From contig CAWGNN010000006.1 of assembly GCA_963824105.1 (NCBI GenBank), positions 449,360 to 513,359 of the forward strand: a stretch of DNA of 64,000 bases, read 5' to 3'. The notes under the pieces were generated by a model that saw only the letters and a list, made by a program, of their open reading frames with translations, ran no database searches and was not told where the DNA came from. Positions 27,478-37,200 of this stretch are shown here, piece after piece (the first letter of the stretch is position 1; every line of letters begins with the position of its first letter). The position numbers and the translations under genes are program-made. The DNA is from CAWDVB01 sp963824105. GTDB taxonomy: Bacteria > Actinomycetota > Actinomycetes > Propionibacteriales > Nocardioidaceae.

Positions 27478-28875
27478 CTACTCGCGCTCCTGGATGTCGG
27501 CCAGGAAACGCCGGGCCCAGACCCCGACGGTGTTCTCGCGAACGATGCGGCGCATCGCCCGCATCCTGCGGGCGAGGTCGCGCTCTCCCGAGCGCATCGC
27601 GATGAGCAGGGTCGCCTTCATCCCGTCGATGTCATGGGGGTTGACCATGAACGCCTGCCGCAGCTCGTCTGCGGCACCGGCGAACTCGCTGAGGACGAGG
27701 GCTCCGTCGTCGGCGATCCGGCTGGCGACGTACTCCTTGGCGACAAGGTTCATCCCGTCGCGCAGCGGCGTCACCACCATCACGTCAGCCGCCTGGTACA
27801 TCGCGACCAGCTCGGCCCGCGCGAGTGACTGGTGCTGGTAGGAGATGGCCTGCCGACCGAGGGCACCGCTCTCCCCGTTGATGCGCCCCACCGTGCGCTC
27901 GATCTCGCCGCGGAGCTGGCGGTAGCTCTCGATCCGCTCCCGAGACGGAGTGGCGTACTGGACGAAGACGGCTTCGGATGCGTCGATCTCGGCGTCTTCG
28001 ATCAGCTCGCCGAAGGCGCGGAGCCGATTGGGGATCCCCTTGGTGTAGTCCAGCCGGTCCACTCCGAGCAGGATGTAGCGCGGGTTGCCGAGCTCCTCGC
28101 GGATCTGCTTGACCCGCCGCTGCACCCCCTCGCTCCGCGCCAGCGAGCTGACCTGAGCGCTGTCGATCGAGATCGGGTACGACCCGACCTTGGCCACCCG
28201 CCCGTCGGGCAGCCGAACGGTGCCTCGGCTCGTGGGGTAGCCCAGCTTGCTGCGGATGAGGTGGAGGAAGTTCGAGGCGCCTCCCGACCGCTGGAAGCCG
28301 ATGAGATCGGCGCCCAGGAGCCCTTGAAGGATCTGCCGTCGCCACGGGACCTGGGTGAAGAGCTCCTTCGGCGGGAACGGGATGTGCAGGAAGAAGCCGA
28401 TCCGAAGATCGGGACGCAGCTCACGAAGCATCTGAGGCACCAGCTGCAGCTGGTAGTCGTGCACCCACACCAGCGCCCCCGGCGCGGCGCGGTCGGCAGC
28501 GGCCTCCGCGAATCGGCGATTCACCCGCCGGTACGCGTCCCACCAGCTGCGGTGGAACTGAGGCTGCGAGATGACGTCGTGGTAGAGCGGCCACAGCGTG
28601 TCGTTGCAAAAGCCCTCGTAGTAGATCTCGAGCTCGACTCTGGTCAACGGGACCGGCTCCAGGTGCACGCCGTCGGCCTCGAAGGGCTCGGGCACGCTGT
28701 CAGCCCCGCCGTCCCATCCGATCCAGGCGCCGCCCTGCTCCTGAAGGATCGGCTCGAGCGCGGTGACCAGGCCACCGGGCGACCGCTGCCAACGAACCGT
28801 GCCGTCCTCTTCCTCGACCCGGTCCACAGGCAGCCGATTCGCCACGATCAGAAGATCGAACTGACTGCCACTCAT
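27478..28875 (-). CDS. otsA: Trehalose-6-phosphate synthase
   Basis: Joins glucose from a nucleotide sugar to glucose 6-phosphate, making trehalose 6-phosphate. The 465-residue GT20 enzyme contains GGAWIGWDGG, VWVHDYQLQLVPQMLRELRP, FFLHIPFPP, LGVDRLDYTKGIPNRLRAF and the nucleotide-binding TPLRDGMNLVAKEYVA. The length is normal. It is divergent from otsB with a 69-bp shared promoter region, so the pathway genes can be co-regulated. Trehalose supports osmotic and desiccation tolerance. Confidence 0.95.
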   Translation of the reverse strand: MSGSQFDLLIVANRLPVDRVEEEDGTVRWQRSPGGLVTALEPILQEQGGAWIGWDGGADSVPEPFEADGVHLEPVPLTRVELEIYYEGFCNDTLWPLYHDVISQPQFHRSWWDAYRRVNRRFAEAAADRAAPGALVWVHDYQLQLVPQMLRELRPDLRIGFFLHIPFPPKELFTQVPWRRQILQGLLGADLIGFQRSGGASNFLHLIRSKLGYPTSRGTVRLPDGRVAKVGSYPISIDSAQVSSLARSEGVQRRVKQIREELGNPRYILLGVDRLDYTKGIPNRLRAFGELIEDAEIDASEAVFVQYATPSRERIESYRQLRGEIERTVGRINGESGALGRQAISYQHQSLARAELVAMYQAADVMVVTPLRDGMNLVAKEYVASRIADDGALVLSEFAGAADELRQAFMVNPHDIDGMKATLLIAMRSGERDLARRMRAMRRIVRENTVGVWARRFLADIQERE

Positions 28876-28944
28876 GCGGTCTCACCTGCCTCGGTTCCAA
28901 GACGACGCTATCGGAGAGCCGAAACACGATGGGAAGGTTGTCCC

Positions 28945-29769
28945 ATGCAGCGGCTCGTGACGGATGCGGATCAACGCCTGGAGTCGGTCCTCGGCTCCCC
29001 CGGCCCGGTGCTGCTCTGCTTGGACTACGACGGCGTGCTGGCGCCCATCGTCGACGACCCGGCTCAGGCTGTGATCCATCCCCGCGCCCGCGACGTGCTG
29101 CTCTCCGTGGCGACACTGGTGCACGACATCGCCGTCGTCACCGGGCGGCCGGCACGTCAGGCCGTGGGGCTCGGAAGACTGGATGAGCTCGCCGCCGACC
29201 TGGCCGGTCGGGGGTGCTCCCTGCAGGTCCGCGGGCAGTACGGCGCGCAGCGTTGGACCTCCGCCGAGGGGGTCGTGTCCGCGCCGGTCCCGGCGGGCCT
29301 CGCCGGCCTCGAGGGCGAGCTGCCGATCCTGCTGTCCTCGGCCGGAGCCACCACCGCGATCGTGGAGCACAAGGGGCTTGCCCTGGCCGTGCACACGCGG
29401 CGGATGGACGACCCTGCCGGCGCGTTGGACCGGATCCGCGCGGTGCTACAACCGGCTGCGGAACGCTGGGGGCTCATTGCCGAACCGGGGCGCTACGTGC
29501 TCGAGTTCCGCGCCTCCGGGCATGACAAGGGCACCGCCGTACGCGAGCTCGTCGCCGAGCTTGCCCCCGCCGCCGTCGTCTTCATCGGTGACGACCTGGG
29601 TGACATCCCGGCGTTCGAGGCCGTGGCGGAACTGCGGCGAGGCGGACTGGCCGGCCTCCTGGTGTGCTCCGCGTCGGACGAGGAGGGAGCCCTTCTCGAG
29701 CTGGCGGACATCGCCGTGGCGGGCCCCGACGGCGTCATGGAGCTGCTCGCCGCCCTGTCGCGCCCGTGA
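28945..29769 (+). CDS. otsB: Trehalose-6-phosphate phosphatase
   Basis: Dephosphorylates trehalose 6-phosphate to trehalose. The 274-residue HAD-superfamily protein has motif I CLDYDGVLAPIVDDP near the N-terminus, IAVVTGRP as motif II, and VFIGDDLGDIPAFEA as motif IV. I chose the ATG at 28945, which gives the short usual N-terminus; the frame is open 1.1 kb further upstream only as an antisense of otsA. It is divergent from otsA, completing the two-step OtsAB route. Confidence 0.93.
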   Translation: MQRLVTDADQRLESVLGSPGPVLLCLDYDGVLAPIVDDPAQAVIHPRARDVLLSVATLVHDIAVVTGRPARQAVGLGRLDELAADLAGRGCSLQVRGQYGAQRWTSAEGVVSAPVPAGLAGLEGELPILLSSAGATTAIVEHKGLALAVHTRRMDDPAGALDRIRAVLQPAAERWGLIAEPGRYVLEFRASGHDKGTAVRELVAELAPAAVVFIGDDLGDIPAFEAVAELRRGGLAGLLVCSASDEEGALLELADIAVAGPDGVMELLAALSRP

Positions 29770-29860
29770 GAGGGTCCACGTGTGCGGAATATGACCGGAC
29801 ATTCGGGCGTTACCACCATTGCGAACTGTTCCGCGCCCGAGGAGACCACGGAGGATCCCG

Positions 29861-30247
29861 ATGAAGTACACCTTCAGCACGACGTTGGTCCGCGATTACG
29901 ACGACACCGTCGACGCGGTCAAGGCGGCTCTGGCCGAGCACGGCTTCGGAGTGCTCACCGAGATCGACCTGTCCAAGACCCTGAAGACGAAGATGGACGT
30001 CGACATCCCCCGCGAGACCATCCTCGGCGCCTGCCGTCCCCCGCTGGCCTACAAGTCGATCTCGCTCGACCCCTCGATCGCGGCCATGCTTCCCTGCAAC
30101 GTGGTGGTCCGCGCGCTCAGCGACACCGAGACGCTGGTGGAGGCCTTCGACCCCGAAGCGATGCTGTCGATGTCCGAGGCCGACCTCAGTGAAGTGGCGG
30201 CCGACGCGTCGAAGCGGCTCCGCTCCGCCCTCGGCTCCCTCAGCTGA
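29861..30247 (+). CDS. DUF302 protein
   Basis: A 128-residue DUF302-family protein. It has the family pattern: YTFSTTLVRDYDDTVDAVKAAL near the start (cited for its helix after a beta strand), then EHGFGVLTEIDLSKTLK and LGACRPPLAYKSISLDP. The family has a small alpha/beta fold of unknown biochemical role, with a conserved Cys here in GACRPP. GGAGG lies about 8 bp before the ATG. A hairpin terminator follows its stop and it is convergent with the membrane protein gene. Confidence 0.85.
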   Translation: MKYTFSTTLVRDYDDTVDAVKAALAEHGFGVLTEIDLSKTLKTKMDVDIPRETILGACRPPLAYKSISLDPSIAAMLPCNVVVRALSDTETLVEAFDPEAMLSMSEADLSEVAADASKRLRSALGSLS

Positions 30248-30265
30248 GCTCAGACACCCGGTGGC

Positions 30266-30286
30266 GAGCCGCTCGAACGGCGGCTC
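30266..30286. terminator. Hairpin between convergent genes
   Basis: GAGCCGC-TCGAACG-GCGGCTC forms a perfect 7-bp stem with a 7-nt loop, 18 bp past the DUF302 stop and 9 bp past the stop of the convergent membrane gene. It could serve both transcripts. Confidence 0.6.
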
Positions 30287-30295
30287 GGTGCCTGA

Positions 30296-30784
30296 TCAAC
30301 GACGGATCAGTCGTCGGAAGACCCCGAAGATGCCCAGCACGGCGAAGAGGGAGTACCAGAACGCGTCGTGTTCGTAGAACCGGAGAACGCTCGGGTTGAA
30401 CACGTTGTCGGACACGAAGGTCAAGCGCGACTCGATGCCGGGCTGAACGATCTGGGGGAATGCCCTCCACAGGTCGTTCGCCACGAGAGCGAAGAAGGAC
30501 GCGACGACGCCTATGAGGATGAGGAGCAGCAAGGGCACCATCCCCTTGCGCGGCGCGGAACCCGCGCCCTTCACGTACAGGTAGAACGCCCCGATCGCGA
30601 TGATGAAGCTGGAAATCGAGGCGACGACCCCGAGATCCCACAGGACGATGGCGATCACGGAGCCCGCGACCACGGCGAACAACGCGAAGAAGAGCCCGCG
30701 GATCACGAACTCGGTCGGGACTTCTGCAGCCTGGGCGCCCGGCCCCTCGGGTGCGCGCCACACTGGCTCGTTCTGGTCTGCCAT
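30296..30784 (-). CDS. Four-helix membrane protein, unknown function
   Basis: A 162-residue integral membrane protein with about four helices (near residues 29-48, 53-71, 84-103 and 141-158). It has a short Pro-rich cytoplasmic N-terminus and the basic end FRRLIRR. No transporter or enzyme motif is visible. Similar small actinobacterial proteins exist without known function. It lies 76 bp downstream of the MFS-cNMP gene on the same strand, so co-expression is possible. Confidence 0.7.
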   Translation of the reverse strand: MADQNEPVWRAPEGPGAQAAEVPTEFVIRGLFFALFAVVAGSVIAIVLWDLGVVASISSFIIAIGAFYLYVKGAGSAPRKGMVPLLLLILIGVVASFFALVANDLWRAFPQIVQPGIESRLTFVSDNVFNPSVLRFYEHDAFWYSLFAVLGIFGVFRRLIRR

Positions 30785-30860
30785 CTTGATCCCCCTGATC
30801 GGTTCCGGCCGAACGGTGTCGCCGAACGACGTAGGAGGCTAGCAGGCAGCGAACCGCCGG

Positions 30861-32546
30861 TCAGTCCTCCGTCGTCACGATCCCGGTCTCGGCGTCGAGA
30901 TGCGGAGCCACCGCGTCGGGGCGCGACTCGTGCAGTCTCTTGTCGAGCCCCTCGTAGATGACCGTGGCGACACCGAGGTCGGCCGTGAGCGTGTTCACGA
31001 AGGAGTCGGCTGGGATCTTGATCAGGGTGCTCTCGGTGTCCGCGACCACGCTGGCGATCCTGCGGCTGCGGGAGAGCACCCCGATCTCGCCGAAGAGGTT
31101 GCCGCTCTTGAGCGTGACGAGCCGACCGGTCTTGCTTGCATCCTGGCCGACTACGTGCACCGCGAAGGACCCCTCGTCGATCACGTAGACGGCGTCCGCC
31201 TCCTCGCCTTCGCCGACGACCAGGGCTCCCCGCGGCACCGTGATCGCCTCGCTGGCCTCCGCCAGGTTGACCAGCTCATCGACGGACAGGTCGCGCAGCT
31301 GCTGGCACTTCTGCAGGGCCTCGACGACCGGCCTGGCACGGTTGCGTCGCTCGGACGCTCCCGCGCTGGAGCGAATCAGACTCGGGATGTAGACCGCGAC
31401 ACCGACGAGGACAACACCAGCGGTGACGACGCAGGCGCCCTCGTAACCCACCGCCCACACAAGAAACGGCACGGAGAGGCCCCCGACGAGAAGCCCCGCG
31501 GCGGTGAGCGACTCGGTGACGCCCAGCGCCATCGCGGACGCCATATGCGGCAGGCTGCGGTGGATGGCCCCCTCTGTGACGTAGTGAAGGATCAGGCTGG
31601 AGCCGCCGATGATGGCCATGGCGAAGAGCGCCGCCGTAAGTGTCTGTCGGAATGCCAGCAGCTCGAAGGTGGCTCCGAGGGCGATCACGGCGAACGCGAC
31701 CACGACGGCGTCGCTCTTCCATGCCAGGAAGGACGCCAACAACAGTCCGACCAGCGCGCCGAGACCCAGAGCCCCGTGGAGATAGGCGACCGCGTCCGCT
31801 TGGGCGCCGACCCGCTCCGGCACCAGGGCTAGCAGAACGATGGCCGCGCCGTAGCCGAACCGGGTGAAGCCCCGGGTCGCGAGGTATGTCCGCGACTCGC
31901 GGACGCTGAGGATCAGTCGCGCCGAGGAAAGGATCCGATAGGTGATGCTCTCCTGCTCGGATGCCCCCGCATCGAAGTTGGACCGGGGCCGCCCGAAGGA
32001 CAGCACGAGAAGGAACGTCGACGCGACAGCCACGGAGACGTAGGTGACGGCTTCACCCCGAGGCAAGATCAGCAGGAGGCTCACGACGACCGGGGTCACA
32101 AGCAGACTCCCGGGCTCGACCCGGCCGAAGAGACCTGACGCCTCCAACATCTTGTCCTCGCGCACAGTACTGGCCAGGATCCGTCCCGCCGCAGGCTTGA
32201 CCGGTGCGGCGAAGAAGGCCGCGACGCCGATCAAGACCACGACCAGCAACGGGTTGGGCTTCTCCCGGAGCGTGTCGAGGGCCAGGAAGAGCGACGCAGC
32301 CACCGTCACCAGGGCACTCACCTTGAGCACCCACCTCTGGTCCCGGTGATGGGCGAAGGAGACGATGACCGGCGACAACACGGCGATGGGGAGGAGCCGT
32401 GAGATCACCAACGCCGCGATCCAGCGGGCATCGGAGACCTGCTCAACGATGATGATGGTCCCCATGACGGCGAGCGCCTCGTCGGTGTAGCGGTTCAACG
32501 CGAAGGCAGTCACGATCGAGCGACCGCGGGAGACCCTAGTCGCCAT
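30861..32546 (-). CDS. MFS-type membrane protein with C-terminal cyclic-nucleotide-binding domain
   Basis: A 561-residue fusion. Residues 1 to about 400 form around 12 membrane helices like a major facilitator transporter. Residues about 415-540 form a cyclic-nucleotide-binding domain: the beta-roll GEEADAVYVIDEGSFAVHV and the phosphate-binding cassette FGEIGVLSRSRRIASV, with Gly-Glu and a following Arg retained. So nucleotide binding is plausible. The protein may be a transporter gated by cAMP or cGMP. The class III cyclase gene 1.7 kb away is a candidate source. Substrate unknown. Confidence 0.85.
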   Translation of the reverse strand: MATRVSRGRSIVTAFALNRYTDEALAVMGTIIIVEQVSDARWIAALVISRLLPIAVLSPVIVSFAHHRDQRWVLKVSALVTVAASLFLALDTLREKPNPLLVVVLIGVAAFFAAPVKPAAGRILASTVREDKMLEASGLFGRVEPGSLLVTPVVVSLLLILPRGEAVTYVSVAVASTFLLVLSFGRPRSNFDAGASEQESITYRILSSARLILSVRESRTYLATRGFTRFGYGAAIVLLALVPERVGAQADAVAYLHGALGLGALVGLLLASFLAWKSDAVVVAFAVIALGATFELLAFRQTLTAALFAMAIIGGSSLILHYVTEGAIHRSLPHMASAMALGVTESLTAAGLLVGGLSVPFLVWAVGYEGACVVTAGVVLVGVAVYIPSLIRSSAGASERRNRARPVVEALQKCQQLRDLSVDELVNLAEASEAITVPRGALVVGEGEEADAVYVIDEGSFAVHVVGQDASKTGRLVTLKSGNLFGEIGVLSRSRRIASVVADTESTLIKIPADSFVNTLTADLGVATVIYEGLDKRLHESRPDAVAPHLDAETGIVTTED

Positions 32547-33052
32547 CCCGGCCAGTCCCCTCGATCCGCGCCTGATCGGTGGGCCAGCACCCGACGCGTT
32601 CAGGACTACGCGTGCCTGCGCCCTGGCGCACCGGCGCCAACATCCTCACGTCCCCGGACCCACCCCTCGGTCTGCCCCCACGACTGATATGGGAAGTAAG
32701 CCTCAACGGCCCCGCTAGGGGTGTCAAGCCGAGCCGGGGTGCGTTTGATCCCCGATTGGTCTCCAACTGGCTACCGATACAGCCGATGCGGGACCTCAAC
32801 GAGCAATACCTATCCACAGCGTGGTTTTACCTGCCAAGCATTGTCCTGACTAAGCAGACATGGGTAACCTCAGCAGGTACTTAGGGGTGGGGGAAACCTC
32901 TAGGTCCGGTCTCTTGCCCGATATGGCAAGTGACAGGTTCACCTCGGCTCATCAGCTGGGGGGACTGGGGGAAGTTCAGGGCCTGGGGGGGTCCGACCGC
33001 AACCGTGTGGTCACCTTTGGCGCCTGGTAGAGCGACAGCAGGGGAATCAAAC
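32547..33052. other. 506-bp intergenic region upstream of the frameshifted secreted protein
   Basis: No convincing gene is found here. The base composition is visibly less GC-rich than the flanks. A possible plus-strand promoter is TTGTCC (32841-32846), 18 bp, TAACCT (32865-32870). A perfect inverted repeat CTTGCC-CGATAT-GGCAAG lies at 32913-32930. G-runs follow at about 32957-32990. A 180-nt leader would result. I could not match the leader to a known riboswitch. Confidence 0.5.
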
Positions 33053-34226
33053 ATGAAGCTTCGTGCGCGTCTTCGCCGGACATCCGGTCTGATCGCGATC
33101 GTGGGGGTCCTGGCGACCATCAGCGCCTTGCTCGTCGCCGGGCCGGCGGCTGCCACGTCGTCCGGTGGGGGGTAAGGCCGACCAAGGCCTGGCGTTCTTC
33201 ACTGTCACGAATCAGAACGCCGGCGCAGACTTCCTCTACACCAATGTCGACGGAACCCTGACACTCAGGATCAACGCCAAGGACGGCTCCAGCGTCGGAG
33301 GCACAAAGGTCCAGCAGGCCATTGACAAGGCGCAGATCATTCTTCCGGCCGCCTTCGGCTCCGTCTCGGTTGCCGGGTCGACCCTTGTCCAGGAGGGCGC
33401 CGACGGAAGGAAGGCGAAGAACGGTGCAGACCTGTCCTGGTCCGTCGAGGTGAACAACAGAACGATCACCATCAATGCCGACAAGATCCCTGGAACGAAG
33501 GAGGGGCTCTGGCCGGGCGACTACATCGACGTGCCGATCAAGGCCACGCCGACCGCCAGCGGCACCTTCACTCAGGGCGGGACAACCTCAGGCGGGGTCT
33601 TCACCCCGGACGGGAGCGGCATCCAGATCTCCGCTGCGGTCCAGCACGACATCACCGATCCCAACGAGCACGCGGTACAGATCGCGCCGCCCCCCAGCGT
33701 GGTGATCGGGATCGGAAGCACCACCGCCTGCTCGGGCTCATCCTGCTCCCACACGCTCTCGGACTTCAAGGTCAGCTCAACGTCCGCAACGTCGGGGAGC
33801 TCTCTCACGATGGGTCTGGCGAGCCTGCCCGGCGTCCTCTCGTGCCAGTCCCAGGGCGCGAACAGCATTCTGTTCGTGGACATCACCAACGCGGGTAGCA
33901 AGACGATCACCGAAGACACCTCGAGCAACACTGCCTGCTGGGGAGCGCCCAAGAAGTTCTACGCAGTCGACTCCACCGGTCAGATCGGTTCCGCCGCGTG
34001 GAACGCTACGAACAACGAGTTCGAGGGTGTGCTGCCCACGTGCCGGACCCTGCTGAGCTACTTGCAGACCAACGGCCTCGGCGGATACGCGTACACCGAC
34101 GAGGACGGCGACGGCGACGGCGACTGGGATGACCTCGCGGTGACCGACTTCCCCTGCGTGCAAAGCAGTTGGCGCAGCACGCTGGTCATCTTCGCCCCGG
34201 CAGGCGATCCTCGGCTCACCAACTGA
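33053..34226 (+). pseudogene. Secreted protein interrupted by a frameshift in a G6 run
   Basis: The ATG at 33053 encodes a 40-residue signal peptide (basic start, hydrophobic core, AGPAAATSSGGG) that stops at TAA 33173-33175. The remaining about 350 residues lie in another frame (from 33165). Removing one G from the G6 run at 33167-33172 joins them into one secreted protein of about 390 residues. The mature part is Ser/Thr/Gly-rich, has four to six Cys, and contains an acidic DEDGDGDGDWDD stretch like a calcium-binding repeat. No family is recognised. Sequencing error, a real mutation or slipped-strand phase variation all fit. Confidence 0.75.
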
Positions 34227-34269
34227 AGGGTGACTCGCCCGATTGTCGAGTTCCTGGAACGATCGGGTC

Positions 34270-37200
34270 GTGAGCACCACTCTCGGTCCAAGCGATACGG
34301 CTGCGGCGCCCGTTCGGGTGCTGCAGCCGTACGTTCCTCACCTGGTCCCTGAGTGGCTCGCCGAGAGCCCGGAGGTGGAGCACCGCGAGGTCGAGGGGAC
34401 CCTCGTCTTCGCCGACATCTCCGGCTTCACCGCGCTCACTGAGCGTCTCGCGTCGTCCGGCAAAGCCGGCGCCGAGGAGATGGGCGACATCCTCAACTCC
34501 ACGTTCGAGGAGCTGCTCTCCCGGGCCTACGCCTACGGGGCCCAGCTGCTCAAGTGGGGCGGCGACGCGGTGCTGCTTCTCTTCTCCGGGGGGCCTCACG
34601 CGGCACGCGCCTGCCACGCCGCCCAGGCGATGCAGCAGACCATCTCCCGGATAGGTCGGCTGAAGACCTCGGCGGGTCGGGTGGATCTCGGGATCTCCAT
34701 CGGCATCCACACCGGGAACGTCGACCTCATCCTCGCTCGCACGCCGATCCGGGAGCTGATCGTCACCGGGCCCGCCGCCAGCTGGGTCACCTCGATGGAG
34801 AAGGTGGCCGAGCGCGGCGAGATCGTCGTCTCGCCCGAGACCGTCTACGAGCTTGCCCAAGGGTCGGTAGGCGGGGAACGCGGCGACGGCTTCCTGCTCT
34901 CCATCCCCATTGACGCCCCCGAGGCTCCCCCCTTCGCCCATTACGAGGCTCACAACGAGGTGATCGCGCAGGCGGTGGATCCGCAGCTGCGCGAGCACCT
35001 GCTCGGCGGAGAGGTGGCTCCGGAGCATCGCCACGTCGCCGTGGGGTTCGTCCAGTTCAAGGGCGTCAGCCAGATCATGGCGGAGGGCGACCCAGGCGCA
35101 CTGGTCGCGGAGCTTCGGACCGTGCTGGGCCGGACCCAGGAGGTGGTGGCCGCCCAAGGGATCTCACTGCTCTCCACCGACGTCGACGCCGACGGAGGCA
35201 AGCTCATCGTGGTCTCCGGCGCTCCCCGGGTGAGCGGCGATGACGAGGCCAGGGTGCTGTCCGCGCTCCGGGAGATCATGGACGTCCCCACCCGGCTCAC
35301 GCTCCGTGGGGGCGTCAACCACGGACGGGTCTTCGCTGGTAACTACGGCACCCGCGAGCGACGGGTCTACTCGGTGGCCGGGGACTGCGTGAACCTCGCC
35401 GCGCGAGTGATGGCGTCGGCCGATCCCGGCCAGCTGCGTGCGCTCCCCGACGTTCTGGCGGCGTCCCGCACGGCGGCGTTCGAGGTGACCGAGCTGCCGC
35501 CGTTCATGGCGAAGGGGAAGAGCGAGCCGATCGTCACCCTTGCCGTGGGCAGGCCCATCGAGGCTGCCCGACCCCAAGCCAGCAGCACCCTCTTCGGGCG
35601 CGATCGGGAGATGACCCAGCTCCGCGACGCGCTCGAGGACGCCAGGCAGGGCAAGGGCCGCCTCGTCGAGGTCATGGGCGAGCGGGGCATGGGCAAGTCA
35701 CGGCTCATCGACGAGCTCTGCGACGGCGCCGATGCGGAGATCATCCGCGTCATCGGTGAGACCTACACCTCGGCGACTCCCTACGCGCCGTTCCGACGCA
35801 TCCTGCGCTCAGCTCTCGGGCTTCCCTACGGTGCGGACGAGGCCACCCTCACGAACGCGATCGAGCAGGCTGTCGACGCGTGCGCCCCGCACCTGAGGCC
35901 GTGGATCCCGCTCATCGGCATCGCCGGTGGCCTGACGCTTCCGGAGACACCCGAAGTGGCCGCTCTGGACGGCAAGTTCCGCAAGCCACGCCTCGAGGAG
36001 AGCGTCTGCGACTTCCTCGGTGCCGCCCTGACTCGAGCCACCCTGCTCTGCGTCGAGGACATCCGGCTGGTCGACTCGGCCTCGGTCGACCTGCTCAACG
36101 CGCTTGCGGTCCTCGTCCCGGAGCACCCTTGGATGCTGGTGGTCGCCACCACGGCAAGTCAGGGGCAGGGGCAGGCATCGCACTTCCCCGAGGTCATGGA
36201 CGCGATGACCATCTATCTTGGCCCGCTCAGTGACGAGGCTGCCCTCGAGCTGCTGATGGACCGGACCCGGCAGCGGCCCATCGCCCCGCACCGACTGGAG
36301 GCGGTCGTGCGCCGAGCCGAGGGCAACCCGATGTACTTGCGGGAGATCATCGCCGCGGTTGCCGCGGGGGCCGACGTCGACGAGCTCCCGGCCTCGTTGG
36401 AGCAGCTCGCCGCGGCTCACGTCGACCGCCTCTCCCCTGTCGACCGAAGACTGCTCCGCTCGGCGGCCGTCCTGGGCTTCGACGTCGACGTCGACCTGCT
36501 GCGCGACGTCCTGGACCCGGACGCCCCTGAACCCGACTTCGCACCGCTCGCCGAGTTCCTCAGCCAGACCGATGCGAACACGTACACCTTCGAGCATCAG
36601 ATCCTCCGTGAGGCCGCATACGAGGGTCTGCCCTACTCCGTCCGCTCCCGGCTCCATTCACGGGCCGCCGAGTCCATCGAGCGCCGAGCAGGCGACCGCG
36701 TGAACGATTCGGCCGGAATCCTGTCGATCCACCACCTGGCAGCCGGACAGTTCCGCCAGGCGTGGGAGTTCTCCATGCAGGCCGCCGAGTCGGCGCGATC
36801 GAGCTATGCCCTCGAGGAAGCCGGTACCGCCTACCGCCGCGCCATCACCGCAAGCTCCCACGTCTCCCAGCTCGGTGCGCCCTCGAAGGCGCAGGCCTGG
36901 GAGTCGCTCGGCGACGTCAACTACATGCTCGGCGAGTTCGAGAACGCCGCGGACGCCTTCGCCTCGGCGCGTCGACTGTTCGGCTCCGACCCTCTCAAGC
37001 GAGCCGGGCTGCTGCTCCGGACCGCTCGCGTCCTCGAGCGCAAGGGCGACCTCAGCCACGCCCTGGCCACTCTGTCGCACGGGATCCGTGCGCTCGAGGG
37101 TGACACCTCCCGAGAGGCGCAGCAGATGAGGTCGCGTCTGCTCGCCCGCTACGGCTGGGCCCGGTACATGCAAGGTCGCCCGAAGGATGCGGTCCGCTGG

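Noticed and set aside
27832..28944. N-terminal extension of otsB
   Set aside because: It would run antisense through otsA; the proper otsB start ATG 28945 gives the expected domain boundaries.
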